DNA from: Candidatus Coatesiibacteriota bacterium
GTDB taxonomy: Bacteria > RBG-13-66-14
NCBI GenBank assembly: GCA_030631385.1
Contig: DAOVLG010000136.1
Location: 1 to 5,777 of the forward strand
Direction of reading: 5' to 3'
DNA length: 5,777 bases
Shown here: positions 1 through 5,152 of the stretch, piece by piece
Layout: each line of letters begins with the position of its first letter
Position numbering within the stretch: position 1 is the first letter of the stretch
Made by a program: the position numbers and the translations under genes
The notes under the pieces: model-generated
The model's database searches: none
The model's input: only the letters and a program-made list of their open reading frames with translations
What the model was told of the DNA's origin: nothing

Positions 1-324
1 GGTTTGGCGCTCACCGTCCTGTTGCAGGCCGGCAAGGGTGGCGGGCTGTCGGGAGCCTTCGGCGGCGCCGGCGCCCAGACGATCCTCGGACAGCGCGGAG
101 CGGCGACCTTCCTCTCCAAGCTTACCCGCTGGCTGGCGATCGGCTACATGGTCCTCTCCCTGTCGCTGGCCTTCCTCTACGCCTCACCGACGCAAAGGGA
201 GGCCGCTGAGCCAACCCCGGTGGAGGGCGAGGCCGAAGAGCCCACCGAAGCGGCTCCCATCGTCACCGAAGAGCCCGCGGTGGAAACGGACGGGGATGGG
301 CAACCGGTCCCCGAAACCGAATAA
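1..324 (+). CDS. secG: SecG preprotein translocase subunit, 5'-truncated
   Basis: SecG is the small accessory subunit of the SecYEG channel in the inner membrane and assists SecA-driven export. The frame is open from base 1, so the N-terminal part (first membrane helix and start codon) lies outside the window; 107 residues remain. The family signature is clear: VLLQAGKGGGLSGAFGG followed by AGAQTILGQRGAATFLSKLT (about residues 6-42), which forms the cytoplasmic loop. The second membrane helix follows (about residues 43-60, WLAIGYMVLSLSLAFLY). The tail after it is long, about 45 residues, rich in Glu, Pro, Ala and Thr, and strongly acidic. Such low-complexity tails occur in SecG of some lineages, and this one probably sits at the membrane surface without a conserved role. 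The gene ends in TAA and is followed directly by a terminator-like hairpin, so it probably closes its transcription unit. Confidence 0.93.
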   Translation, partial: GLALTVLLQAGKGGGLSGAFGGAGAQTILGQRGAATFLSKLTRWLAIGYMVLSLSLAFLYASPTQREAAEPTPVEGEAEEPTEAAPIVTEEPAVETDGDGQPVPETE

Positions 325-327
325 AAA

Positions 328-350
328 AGAGGGGCCCGACGGCCCCTTCA
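328..350 (+). terminator. Terminator-like hairpin after secG
   Basis: Six G/C pairs (GGGGCC at 331-336 with GGCCCC at 341-346, loop CGAC) plus a flanking A-T pair form a tight stem 6 bases after the secG stop. An A-run lies upstream (323-328), but downstream there is only TT and then an AT-rich stretch, so the U-tract is weak on the plus strand. The site may work in both directions or with Rho. The assignment rests on position and stem strength only. Confidence 0.55.
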
Positions 351-380
351 AATTCACACCGGCGCAAGCCCGTCCGATAC

Positions 381-389
381 TGTTATAAT
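381..389 (+). promoter_or_regulatory. Candidate extended -10 promoter element
   Basis: TGTTATAAT is an exact match to the extended -10 consensus (TG, one base, TATAAT). It lies in the gap between the secG terminator and the YbjN-like gene. No TTGACA-like -35 box is visible 17 bases upstream, where the sequence is GC-rich; extended -10 promoters can act without one. It would drive the plus-strand unit beginning at 560, with a leader of about 160 bases that includes the inverted repeat at 421-458. The TATAAT could also be a chance match in a short AT-rich patch. Confidence 0.45.
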
Positions 390-420
390 CTTTGAAACAC
401 CTTAAAAACTACGTTTTCGC

Positions 421-470
421 CCCCCTCCCCAACCCTCCCCCAAAGGGGGGAAGAGGGGTCGGGATGGGAC
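421..470. repeat. GC-rich imperfect inverted repeat (intergenic)
   Basis: A pyrimidine arm (C5 T C4 AA C3 T C5, 421-441) faces a purine arm (G6 AAGA G4 TC G3 AT G3, 445-468) across the loop AAA. The inner stem is five to six G/C pairs, extended imperfectly outward. The composition contrasts sharply with the AT-rich patch just upstream. It resembles the pyrimidine/purine palindromes dispersed between genes in many genomes, but only one copy is present here, so the repeat status is inferred. In a transcript from the promoter at 381-389 it would form a strong leader hairpin. No poly-U follows, so it is not a standard terminator. Confidence 0.5.
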
Positions 471-544
471 GGAAGCCGAACCAAGCCCCACTTTTTCAAA
501 GGTCTCAGTAGCTCCCCAATCACAACGCCCAGAGCATCATACCG

Positions 545-549
545 GGAGG
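545..549 (+). promoter_or_regulatory. Ribosome-binding site deciding the start at 560
   Basis: GGAGG ends one base before the in-frame TTG at 551 but ten bases before the ATG at 560. Only the ATG has workable spacing, so the shorter start is preferred. Confidence 0.6.
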
Positions 550-559
550 CTTGAAAAGA

Positions 560-1024
560 ATGCGCGTATGTATATTTGTTCTTCTGCTGCTATTCACCGT
601 TACCCCGGCCCTGGAGATTGACCTCGCGGTGAAGATCGAGGCCTGGTTGAACGAAGAGGGCCTCGAGCCACTCACCTACGATGACGAGCCGAACACCTGG
701 TACATCAGCACGACGGGCGACAACATGGGGGTCGTCCCCTGCACCCTGTACCTGAGCTACGGGTTCATCTGCTTCCAGTCGGTTCTGGTCTCCATCCCCG
801 AGCACAGCCACGGGGACCTCTGCGCCCTGGCCGATGTCCTCCTGCGTGTCGGGCTGGAGAACTACTTGGTCAAGGTGGTGATCAACGACTACAACAACGT
901 GGAGCTGGAGGCGGAGTTCCCCGCGGCCGATCTCTCCCGGGACGATTTCGTCACCGCGCTGTGGCTCGTGCTGAATACAGCCGACGCCGAGTACCCGCGG
1001 ATCATCGAGCACGTCTACCGCTAA
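560..1024 (+). CDS. Exported YbjN-domain-like protein
   Basis: A 154-residue protein of unknown role. Residues 1 to about 17 form a short signal peptide (MRVC, then a Leu/Val/Phe-rich core, then TPA). The rest looks like the YbjN / type III chaperone-like fold. An N-terminal helix with a following segment (about 23-50) resembles the 'L...G...' opening. A strand pair (WYISTTGDNM..CTLYLSYG) follows, then a helix ending in VGLENYLVKVVI. The most telling part is the C-terminal block VELEAEFPAADLSRDDFV, followed by a helix ending TADAEYPRIIEHV. That acidic strand, then 'LPxxxLsrddf', then a helix ending near YPR, is the typical YbjN pattern. YbjN proteins are usually cytoplasmic regulators or chaperone-like proteins, so the signal peptide is odd. 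The peptidase gene starts 11 bases after its stop, which suggests co-transcription. The family assignment is by eye and could be wrong; the reading frame itself is well supported. Confidence 0.75.
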   Translation: MRVCIFVLLLLFTVTPALEIDLAVKIEAWLNEEGLEPLTYDDEPNTWYISTTGDNMGVVPCTLYLSYGFICFQSVLVSIPEHSHGDLCALADVLLRVGLENYLVKVVINDYNNVELEAEFPAADLSRDDFVTALWLVLNTADAEYPRIIEHVYR

Positions 1025-1035
1025 AGGGGCAGGAT

Positions 1036-1860
1036 ATGCGCGCCACCGTCCTGATCCTCATCATCTGCTTACTTACAGGGGCCTGGGCTACACCGGGCCT
1101 CTTCCTTTCCCCGCGTAGACCGGATTCCTCTACCTTCACCGTAGGAGTCGGAGACGAATGGCTGTACCTCGGGGAGGCGGTATCGGGGGCTCGCAGGCTG
1201 GGCGACTACGAGCCCGGCCTGTACTACTACCTCTTCTACGGTGAAGACCCACCGGTGGGTATTCGGCCCATCGCCTCCTTTCCCGGAGCCCACCTCCTTG
1301 GTTCGGAGGAACTCCTGCCCGGATTTCGGGGAGGGGAGCTGATCCTCCTCCACCCCCTGCCGGGATTCTGGCGCCCCCCGGGGGAACTCCAGCTTACACC
1401 GCCCGAGCCCTTCGGCGGGGGCTGGATTGATCCGTCGGTCATCGCCAAAATAGACCTCGAGCACTACCTCGATCACCTCGAGGAGCTCACCGCCATCCCC
1501 ACCCGCTTCTCCTTCTGCGAGGGCTGCCAAGAGGCCGCCGAGCTGCTCATGACCACCCTCGGGGGGTGGGGGTACGAGCCCTACTACCACCACTACGACC
1601 TGAACGGGGCGGGGACGGTGGCCATCTGGGACATCTCGGCCGTTGACGAGAACACGGCCTACGGGGTGGGGCTGATGGCGGTCAGGACCGACGACGGGGG
1701 GGAGACCTGGCACGCCATGGAAGAAACGGGCGGGTACGGCGCCCGCTCCATTTACTTCCTGGACGAGAACACCGGCTGGATGGGGGGCCATCGGACCATG
1801 CTCGCCACCGACGACGGCGGCGACACCTGGGAGAGGGTGGACCGCGGCTTCCCAGCGTAA
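1036..1860 (+). CDS. N-terminal fragment of the M28-type peptidase (signal peptide, M28 start, repeats 1-2)
   Basis: This is the part that would be translated as read, 274 residues. Residues 1 to about 18 are a signal peptide (MRATVLILIICLLTGAWA). Residues 19-137 have no family I recognise; they are rich in Gly, Pro and Leu and may be a pro-region. Residues 138-195 (KIDLEHYLDHLEELTAIPTR, then CEGC, AAELL and a GYEPYYHHY strand) match the opening of secreted M28 peptidases, where a helix and 'IPTR' precede the first strand. The propeller begins near residue 196 with repeat 1 (AIWDISAVDENTAYGVG, then TDDGGETW) and repeat 2 (SIYFLDENTGWMGG, then TDDGGDTW). The fragment ends after RGFPA and contains none of the zinc ligands, so alone it cannot be a peptidase. 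A longer start at 961 is possible in frame but would overlap the YbjN-like gene; the ATG at 1036 directly precedes the signal peptide and is preferred. Confidence 0.8.
   Translation: MRATVLILIICLLTGAWATPGLFLSPRRPDSSTFTVGVGDEWLYLGEAVSGARRLGDYEPGLYYYLFYGEDPPVGIRPIASFPGAHLLGSEELLPGFRGGELILLHPLPGFWRPPGELQLTPPEPFGGGWIDPSVIAKIDLEHYLDHLEELTAIPTRFSFCEGCQEAAELLMTTLGGWGYEPYYHHYDLNGAGTVAIWDISAVDENTAYGVGLMAVRTDDGGETWHAMEETGGYGARSIYFLDENTGWMGGHRTMLATDDGGDTWERVDRGFPA
1685..1711 (+). repeat. 27-base exact direct repeat, copy 1
   Basis: Encodes the TDDGGETW turn of propeller repeat 1. It is identical base for base to 1925-1951, exactly 240 bases (80 codons, two propeller repeats) downstream. The TAA at 1858-1860 lies between the copies. 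Other repeats encode the same turn with diverged codons, so this identity exceeds what the protein requires. Confidence 0.9.
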
Positions 1861-3375
1861 ATCCAGGACATCACCTTCAGCGACCCGACGTTGGGCTGCA
1901 CGGGCGGCTGGGAATTCATCTCCTGGACCGACGACGGGGGGGAGACCTGGCGGGAGGCCGACGCGCCCGACGTGGGGCACATGCTGGGGATCGGCGTGAC
2001 GGGCTCGCTGGGCGTAGCCGTGGGTCAAAACGGTCTCATCCTGCGGAGCACCGACGGGGGAAGAAGCTGGGAAGGCGTGGATTCGGGGGTTACGGAAAAC
2101 CTCTACTCGGCCTCCTTCGGGGACGCCGCCCACGTGTGGGTGGTCGGGGCCAACCTGACGATCCTGCACTCATCCGACGCCGGCCTCACCTGGAGCCCCC
2201 AGGAGGTCGAGCACCGCGGATACCTCTACGACGTGGAGTTCACCAACGATCAACACGGCTACTGCGTCGGCGATAACCGCCACCTCTTCGAGACCACAGA
2301 CGGCGGGGAAACCTGGATCGAGGTTCAGGGCTCGGACCAGGACCGCTTCCTCTGCCTGGACGTGGTGGACGACGACACCCTCTGGATCGGCGGCGGGGAG
2401 CCGCCCTTCGCCTACTACTCCACCGACGGCGGCGAGACCCTGATCGGGGGCTACATCGAAACCGAGGAGACCCTGGCCTGGCGGAACGTCGTCTGCGACC
2501 TGCCGAGCGGGAGCGACGGCCCGGCCCTCCTCGTCGTGGGGCACTACGACAGTATCTCCGAGGACCCGCACAATCTGGCCCCCGGCGCAGACGACAACGG
2601 CAGCGGCGTGTCCGCCTGTCTCGAGGTTGCCCGAGCGTGCCGGGGGCTCACTTTCGATACCCCCGTACGGATCGTGCTCTTCTCGGGGGAGGAGCAGGGG
2701 CTGATCGGATCATCTCACTACGTGGCCGATCTGGAAGAGGACGAGGTCGGCGGCGTGATCAACCTCGACATGTACGCCTACCGCGACGACGAGAACTACG
2801 ACCTGGAGGCCTTCACCCGCGACGATTCCCTCTGGCTCTCCGGGGCCTACGACGATGGATGCGATTACACCCCGGCCTTCGTGATCGAGACGAACGACCC
2901 CGGCTGGTACCGCTCGGATCACGCCAGCTTCTGGCGCGCCGGCATCCCGGCGATCCACATCGGAGAGTACGACGGCACCGAGACCTACCCCTACTACCAC
3001 ACCACCGAGGACACGATAGACAAGCTGGACATGATCCAGGGTGTGAGCGGCGCCCGGGCCGCGGTCGCGGCGGTCCTGCAACTGGTTCCGCGCGAGGAGC
3101 AGAGGGAAGGTCTGGCGACCGCGTACGCCTTCCCGAACCCCTTCAGGCCCGACGAGGGGCACGAGAGGATCACCTTCCGCAACCTGCCGTCGGGGACCGA
3201 CCTGCGCATCTACGACGTGGCGGGGAGTCTGGTCTTTGAAGTGGGGAATCTGGAGGGTGAGTTTGGGTGGGAAGTGGAGAACTCGGGCGGGCGGGACCTG
3301 GCCTCCGGCGTCTACCTCTACCACCTCGCAGCTCGAGGCGAAGAGATAATCGGGAAGCTGGCCGTCATCCGATGA
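1861..3375 (+). CDS. C-terminal fragment of the M28-type peptidase (repeats 3-7, catalytic core, sorting-type tail)
   Basis: The frame continues from the codon after the TAA; possible restarts are TTG 1891 or ATG 1981, neither with a clear ribosome-binding site. Numbering from the ATG at 1036, repeats 3-7 run to about residue 470, each with a TDDGGETW-like turn, degenerate in the last (TDGGETL). The M28 core follows, from AWRNVV to about residue 690. It holds the expected di-zinc ligands: His503 (GHYDS), Asp520 (GADDNGSG), Glu552-Glu553 (SGEEQGLIGS), Asp578 (NLDMY) and His655 (YYHTTEDT). Glu552 would be the general base. SDHASFWRAGIPAIHI is a further family signature. Residues about 695-779 form an Ig-like tail (YAFPNPFRP, ITFRNLP, LRIYDVAG, LASGVYLYHL, KLAVIR) like FlgD-Ig/T9SS type A domains, which often direct secretion or surface attachment. 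Made without its signal peptide, this part would stay in the cytoplasm. Confidence 0.8.
   Translation: MQDITFSDPTLGCTGGWEFISWTDDGGETWREADAPDVGHMLGIGVTGSLGVAVGQNGLILRSTDGGRSWEGVDSGVTENLYSASFGDAAHVWVVGANLTILHSSDAGLTWSPQEVEHRGYLYDVEFTNDQHGYCVGDNRHLFETTDGGETWIEVQGSDQDRFLCLDVVDDDTLWIGGGEPPFAYYSTDGGETLIGGYIETEETLAWRNVVCDLPSGSDGPALLVVGHYDSISEDPHNLAPGADDNGSGVSACLEVARACRGLTFDTPVRIVLFSGEEQGLIGSSHYVADLEEDEVGGVINLDMYAYRDDENYDLEAFTRDDSLWLSGAYDDGCDYTPAFVIETNDPGWYRSDHASFWRAGIPAIHIGEYDGTETYPYYHTTEDTIDKLDMIQGVSGARAAVAAVLQLVPREEQREGLATAYAFPNPFRPDEGHERITFRNLPSGTDLRIYDVAGSLVFEVGNLEGEFGWEVENSGGRDLASGVYLYHLAARGEEIIGKLAVIR
1925..1951 (+). repeat. 27-base exact direct repeat, copy 2
   Basis: Second copy, in propeller repeat 3, with a run of seven G as in copy 1. 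Recombination between the copies would remove 240 bases in frame, together with the nonsense codon. Confidence 0.9.
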
Positions 3376-3384
3376 AACGATGAA

Positions 3385-3750
3385 ATGTCGCACTGGCGAT
3401 TAAGACCTCTGGATATACCTCTGTTTATCCTCCTCTCGGCGGGGGCGGTGATCCCCTGGACGCTCCCCGAGGAGCCCGGCACGGTGGTGGTCATCGTCCA
3501 TCCCGGCGGGGAGCTCCGGATCAGCCTCGAGGAGGAACGCACGGTCAGCCTGGAAGGACCGGTCGGCGAGACGGTTGTCAGAATCGAGAACGGCCGGGCC
3601 TGGGTGGTTCACTCGGACTGCCCCCACAAAATCTGCATGAAGATGGGAAGGATAGATTCGGCTGGCGAGACGGTCTGGTGCATCCCCAACGGCGTGGGGA
3701 TACGAATCGAGGGGAGTGGTGATGACGGGGTTGACGCCGTCACCCGTTAG
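3385..3750 (+). CDS. NusG domain II-like membrane-anchored protein
   Basis: A 121-residue protein with one N-terminal membrane segment (about residues 11-27, IPLFILLSAGAVIPW) and an extracytoplasmic beta-rich domain. The domain is like the NusG_II (DUF1312) family: VVVIVHPGGELRISL, then a strand region ending VRIENGRAWVVHSDCPHKIC, then MGRI...GETVWCIPNGVGIRIEG. The conserved cysteines Cys79 and Cys84 (CPHKIC) and Cys99 (WCIPN) are all present and are the family hallmark. Despite the name, these proteins are not transcription factors and their role is not established. They often sit beside a Gx-type transporter, as here, where the next gene overlaps this one by 29 bases. The ATG at 3385 lies 9 bases after the peptidase stop in the same frame; no strong ribosome-binding site is visible, so translation may be coupled to the gene before. 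C-terminal residues after EGSG are probably not conserved. Confidence 0.85.
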   Translation: MSHWRLRPLDIPLFILLSAGAVIPWTLPEEPGTVVVIVHPGGELRISLEEERTVSLEGPVGETVVRIENGRAWVVHSDCPHKICMKMGRIDSAGETVWCIPNGVGIRIEGSGDDGVDAVTR

Positions 3751-4261
3751 GCGGATCGTCGAGAGACACCGGGGGACCGGCCTGTTGGCCCTGGCATTAG
3801 CCCTCTACGTACTGGAGGGTCTGCTGCCGCGTCCCGTCCCGTGGTTCCGTCTGGGGCTCTCGAACATCATCATCCTCCTGGTCCTGGTGCGGCAGGGACC
3901 GATACCCGCCCTGAGGATCAGTGTAGCCCGGACCCTCCTCGGCTCACTCTTTCTCGGCAACCTTCTGACCCCGGTCATCCTCCTCAACCTCGCCGGGTCC
4001 CTGGCAAGCTGGGGTGTGATGAGCGCCCTTATGCCCCTCTACCCCAGGTGTGTAAGCCTGGTCGGGATCTCCCTCACCGGAGCGGCGTTCCACGCAGCCG
4101 CCCAGTGGGCCGTGGCCATCCTCATCCTGTTACCGGGGGACCTCGCCTGGGACATCCTGCCCCTGATCCTCCTGCCGTCCCTCGCCGCCGGCGTCATCGT
4201 CGGCCTACTCACGGAAACCGTCATCCCACAGGAGCCCGATCACCGTCTCCAGCCGGGCTAG
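3722..4261 (+). CDS. Gx transporter family membrane protein (Hpre_diP_synt_I-like)
   Basis: A 179-residue polytopic inner-membrane protein with about five or six hydrophobic segments. It has the features of the family once annotated as heptaprenyl diphosphate synthase component I and now called Gx transporter: ALALYVLEGLLPRPVPWFRLGLSNII (residues 25-50), RTLLGSLFLGNLLTP (70-84), LAGSLAS (90-96) and GAAFHAAAQ (120-128). The substrate is unknown; the fold resembles ECF-type substrate-binding membrane components. The ATG at 3722 is chosen because GAGGGGAG (3709-3716) sits five bases upstream. An in-frame GTG at 3716 would overlap that site. It overlaps the NusG_II-like gene by 29 bases, consistent with coupled translation and joint function. 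The core of the family ends near LLTETVI (residue 168). The last 11 residues are polar and lie where the gene converges with, and overlaps, the minus-strand phage-like gene, so the tail may be a product of that junction. Confidence 0.85.
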   Translation: MTGLTPSPVRRIVERHRGTGLLALALALYVLEGLLPRPVPWFRLGLSNIIILLVLVRQGPIPALRISVARTLLGSLFLGNLLTPVILLNLAGSLASWGVMSALMPLYPRCVSLVGISLTGAAFHAAAQWAVAILILLPGDLAWDILPLILLPSLAAGVIVGLLTETVIPQEPDHRLQPG

Positions 4262-4462
4262 GCGCTCGTCCTGCCCCCGGTTGCATTCCGCCTGTTCAGC
4301 CTGCTCCCCCCTTACCTCAACGCGCAACGCCCGGACCTCATCCCGCAGGTCGTCCAGTTCCCCGGCCAGGTTCAGCCACATCATAGCGATCAGGGCCGGA
4401 ATGATAATCCGCACGGCCCAGGTCAACCAACGCTTCTCGCTGTTGTTATTTTTCTCGGGCAT
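4205..4462 (-). CDS. Membrane-anchored coiled-coil protein, i-spanin-like
   Basis: An 85-residue protein: a short polar N-terminus (MPEKNNNSEKRW), one membrane segment (about residues 13-32, AVRIIIPALIAMMWLNLA), then an Arg/Glu/Leu-rich region (ELDDLRDEVRALRVEVRGEQ up to RLARLETVIGLLW) with heptad-like spacing, predicted coiled coil. This is the layout of phage inner-membrane spanins (Rz-like), and its place last in a cassette with an endolysin fits. No lipoprotein partner is visible, so the spanin role is inference; a structural or holin-accessory role is also possible. The start ATG (4462) overlaps the stop of the preceding gene by one base (TGATG) and no good ribosome-binding site exists, so coupled translation is likely. 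A longer frame start at 4489 is less likely. Its 3' end overlaps the opposing transporter gene by 57 bases. Confidence 0.72.
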   Translation of the reverse strand: MPEKNNNSEKRWLTWAVRIIIPALIAMMWLNLAGELDDLRDEVRALRVEVRGEQAEQAECNRGQDERLARLETVIGLLWDDGFRE

Positions 4463-4581
4463 CAGAAAATCAACCCCCCTACCGACCACCAGTCAAAGGC
4501 CCAGCCGGCCAGGAACAGGACCACCACCACGGCGATCACGAAGACCGTCCAAAATATCCACTTCCACTTCTTGTCGCTCAA
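4462..4581 (-). CDS. Small Trp-rich single-span membrane peptide (39 aa, TTG start)
   Basis: A charged start (MSDKKWKW) is followed by one hydrophobic segment (about residues 9-27, IFWTVFVIAVVVVLFLAGW) and a short Trp-rich end (AFDWWSVGGLIF). There are five Trp in 39 residues, clustered at the membrane borders. The TTG start is supported by AAGGAGGG five bases upstream. No family is recognisable; small single-span peptides in lysis cassettes include holins, antiholins and holin modulators, and position between endolysin and coiled-coil gene is the only basis for that idea. The frame stays open far upstream, but most of that is a shadow of the endolysin gene. An alternative TTG at 4611 would add ten residues read from the palindromic repeat. 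Confidence 0.6.
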   Translation of the reverse strand: MSDKKWKWIFWTVFVIAVVVVLFLAGWAFDWWSVGGLIF

Positions 4582-4586
4582 TGCAC

Positions 4587-4593
4587 CCTCCTT
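4587..4593 (-). promoter_or_regulatory. Ribosome-binding site deciding the TTG start at 4581
   Basis: On the minus strand AAGGAGG (followed by one more G) stands five bases before the TTG at 4581. No ATG or GTG in that frame has a comparable site. Confidence 0.7.
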
Positions 4594-4602
4594 GGGGGCG
4601 TG

Positions 4603-4641
4603 TGTACCCAATTTGGGTACAATCGTACCCTTATTGGGTAC
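4603..4641. repeat. Tandem GTACCC/GGGTAC palindromes behind the endolysin gene
   Basis: Two adjacent inverted repeats. The first (4603-4621) has perfect nine-base arms, TGTACCCAA and TTGGGTACA, around one base. The second (4625-4641) has six-base arms GTACCC and GGGTAC around TTATT. Their centres are 21 bases apart, about two helical turns. The endolysin stop codon (TAA, 4633-4631) lies inside the second one. They may be operator half-sites, an RNA double hairpin between endolysin and the downstream genes, or a terminator or attenuator. No U-tract follows the stems. Confidence 0.8.
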
Positions 4642-5152
4642 GGATGGCGTTTGACTCGGGCCGCAGGCCGCCGTACCAGTGTGGTGGAGTACCTCGGTAG
4701 GCGTGAATCTGGGTCCAGGGTTCCAGCTCGACCGAGGTGTGCCAGTGTTCGAGGACCGTTCCGTCAATTGTCCCGTGCTTCCAGTACCAGGGTAGATAGA
4801 GGCCGACACAGACAAGGGTATCCCGCACATCGTCTCTGCGCCACTTTGGCGCACCCTTACCCCAAAAAGACCACGAGGTCAGCCTTGAGGAGAAGTCCAC
4901 CGCGCAGCCGGTCCAGTGGCCGTTGGCGTCGGTGAGGTCAATCCTTCCCCTGATATCGTTGCAGCACGTTTGGCCGGCGGGACGATAACAGGAGTTGGCC
5001 ATCAGGTAGCCGGTCGGATCACCGCCGTACCGCTCGACGACCAGGTTCTTCCACTTGCCCAGCGTGTCAATCAGTAGTTGAGTCCCGCGCAGGTCCACGC
5101 CCGAATCCCGCGCCCGGATCAGCGTCCGGGGAATGTCGTAGAGCTTAGGCAT
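4631..5152 (-). CDS. Phage-type endolysin, M15 (VanY/VanX-like) zinc peptidase
   Basis: A 173-residue protein that should cleave peptide bonds in peptidoglycan (D-Ala-D-Ala or L-Ala-D-Glu type). The M15 motifs are complete: S54-x-Y56-R57, the zinc motif His79-xx-G-x-A-x-Asp86 (HWTGCAVDF), and Glu135-xx-His138 (EHWH), where Glu135 is the catalytic base and His138 the third zinc ligand. It lacks a signal peptide and a separate wall-binding domain, so it would depend on a holin. Five cysteines (55, 63, 64, 83, 115) are unusual for a cytoplasmic lysin; CC at 63-64 sits in an insert between YRP and the zinc motif. The frame is open up to 5302, but ATG 5152 is chosen because AAGGAGG lies three bases before it and the upstream part is Arg/Pro-rich shadow sequence. 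It overlaps the holin-like gene by 8 bases. The last codons and stop lie in the palindrome at 4625-4641. Confidence 0.85.
   Translation of the reverse strand: MPKLYDIPRTLIRARDSGVDLRGTQLLIDTLGKWKNLVVERYGGDPTGYLMANSCYRPAGQTCCNDIRGRIDLTDANGHWTGCAVDFSSRLTSWSFWGKGAPKWRRDDVRDTLVCVGLYLPWYWKHGTIDGTVLEHWHTSVELEPWTQIHAYRGTPPHWYGGLRPESNAIRTQ

Larger units (their letters stand above)
1036..3375 (+). pseudogene. Secreted M28-type metallopeptidase with inserted beta-propeller, interrupted by one in-frame TAA
   Basis: Read through the TAA at 1858-1860 (codon 275), this is one continuous frame of 779 codons. Its order is: signal peptide, N-terminal region, first part of the M28 domain, seven propeller repeats, remainder of the M28 domain, C-terminal FlgD/T9SS-like domain. 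Both sides of the stop are the same frame and the stop falls between repeats 2 and 3, so it interrupts a previously single gene. No frameshift or other stop is present and all metal ligands are intact, so the interruption is recent, a sequencing or assembly error, or is tolerated. TAA cannot be a selenocysteine or pyrrolysine codon, and TAA, TAG and TGA all end other genes here, so recoding is unlikely. A single-base change from a sense codon such as CAA, GAA or AAA would explain it. The gene follows the YbjN-like gene by 11 bases. AAAGGGG at 1023-1029, six bases before the ATG, is its likely ribosome-binding site. Confidence 0.75.

Noticed and set aside
1858..1860. Stop-codon recoding (alternative code, selenocysteine or pyrrolysine)
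   Set aside because: The codon is TAA, which is used as a normal terminator for secG, the YbjN-like gene and the endolysin. TGA and TAG also end genes here.
1069..2169. Long minus-strand open frame (366 codons) opposite the peptidase
   Set aside because: It mirrors the codon structure of a clear domain-bearing gene in GC-rich DNA, is rich in Val, Gly, Pro and Arg without any family pattern, and has no ribosome-binding site of note.
2637..3393. Further open frames on both strands over the M28 core (2637-3239 plus, 2710-3393 minus)
   Set aside because: Arg/Pro/Gly- or Val/Gly-rich translations typical of shadow frames; the intact metal-ligand motifs are in the other frame.
3841..4386. Plus-strand 181-codon frame overlapping the transporter
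   Set aside because: Pro/Arg/His-rich with no hydrophobic segments; the overlapping frame encodes a recognisable membrane protein family.
4582..4854. Upstream extension of the 39-residue peptide frame (open to 4854)
   Set aside because: Most of it overlaps the endolysin catalytic region in another frame, and the TTG at 4581 has the proper ribosome-binding site.
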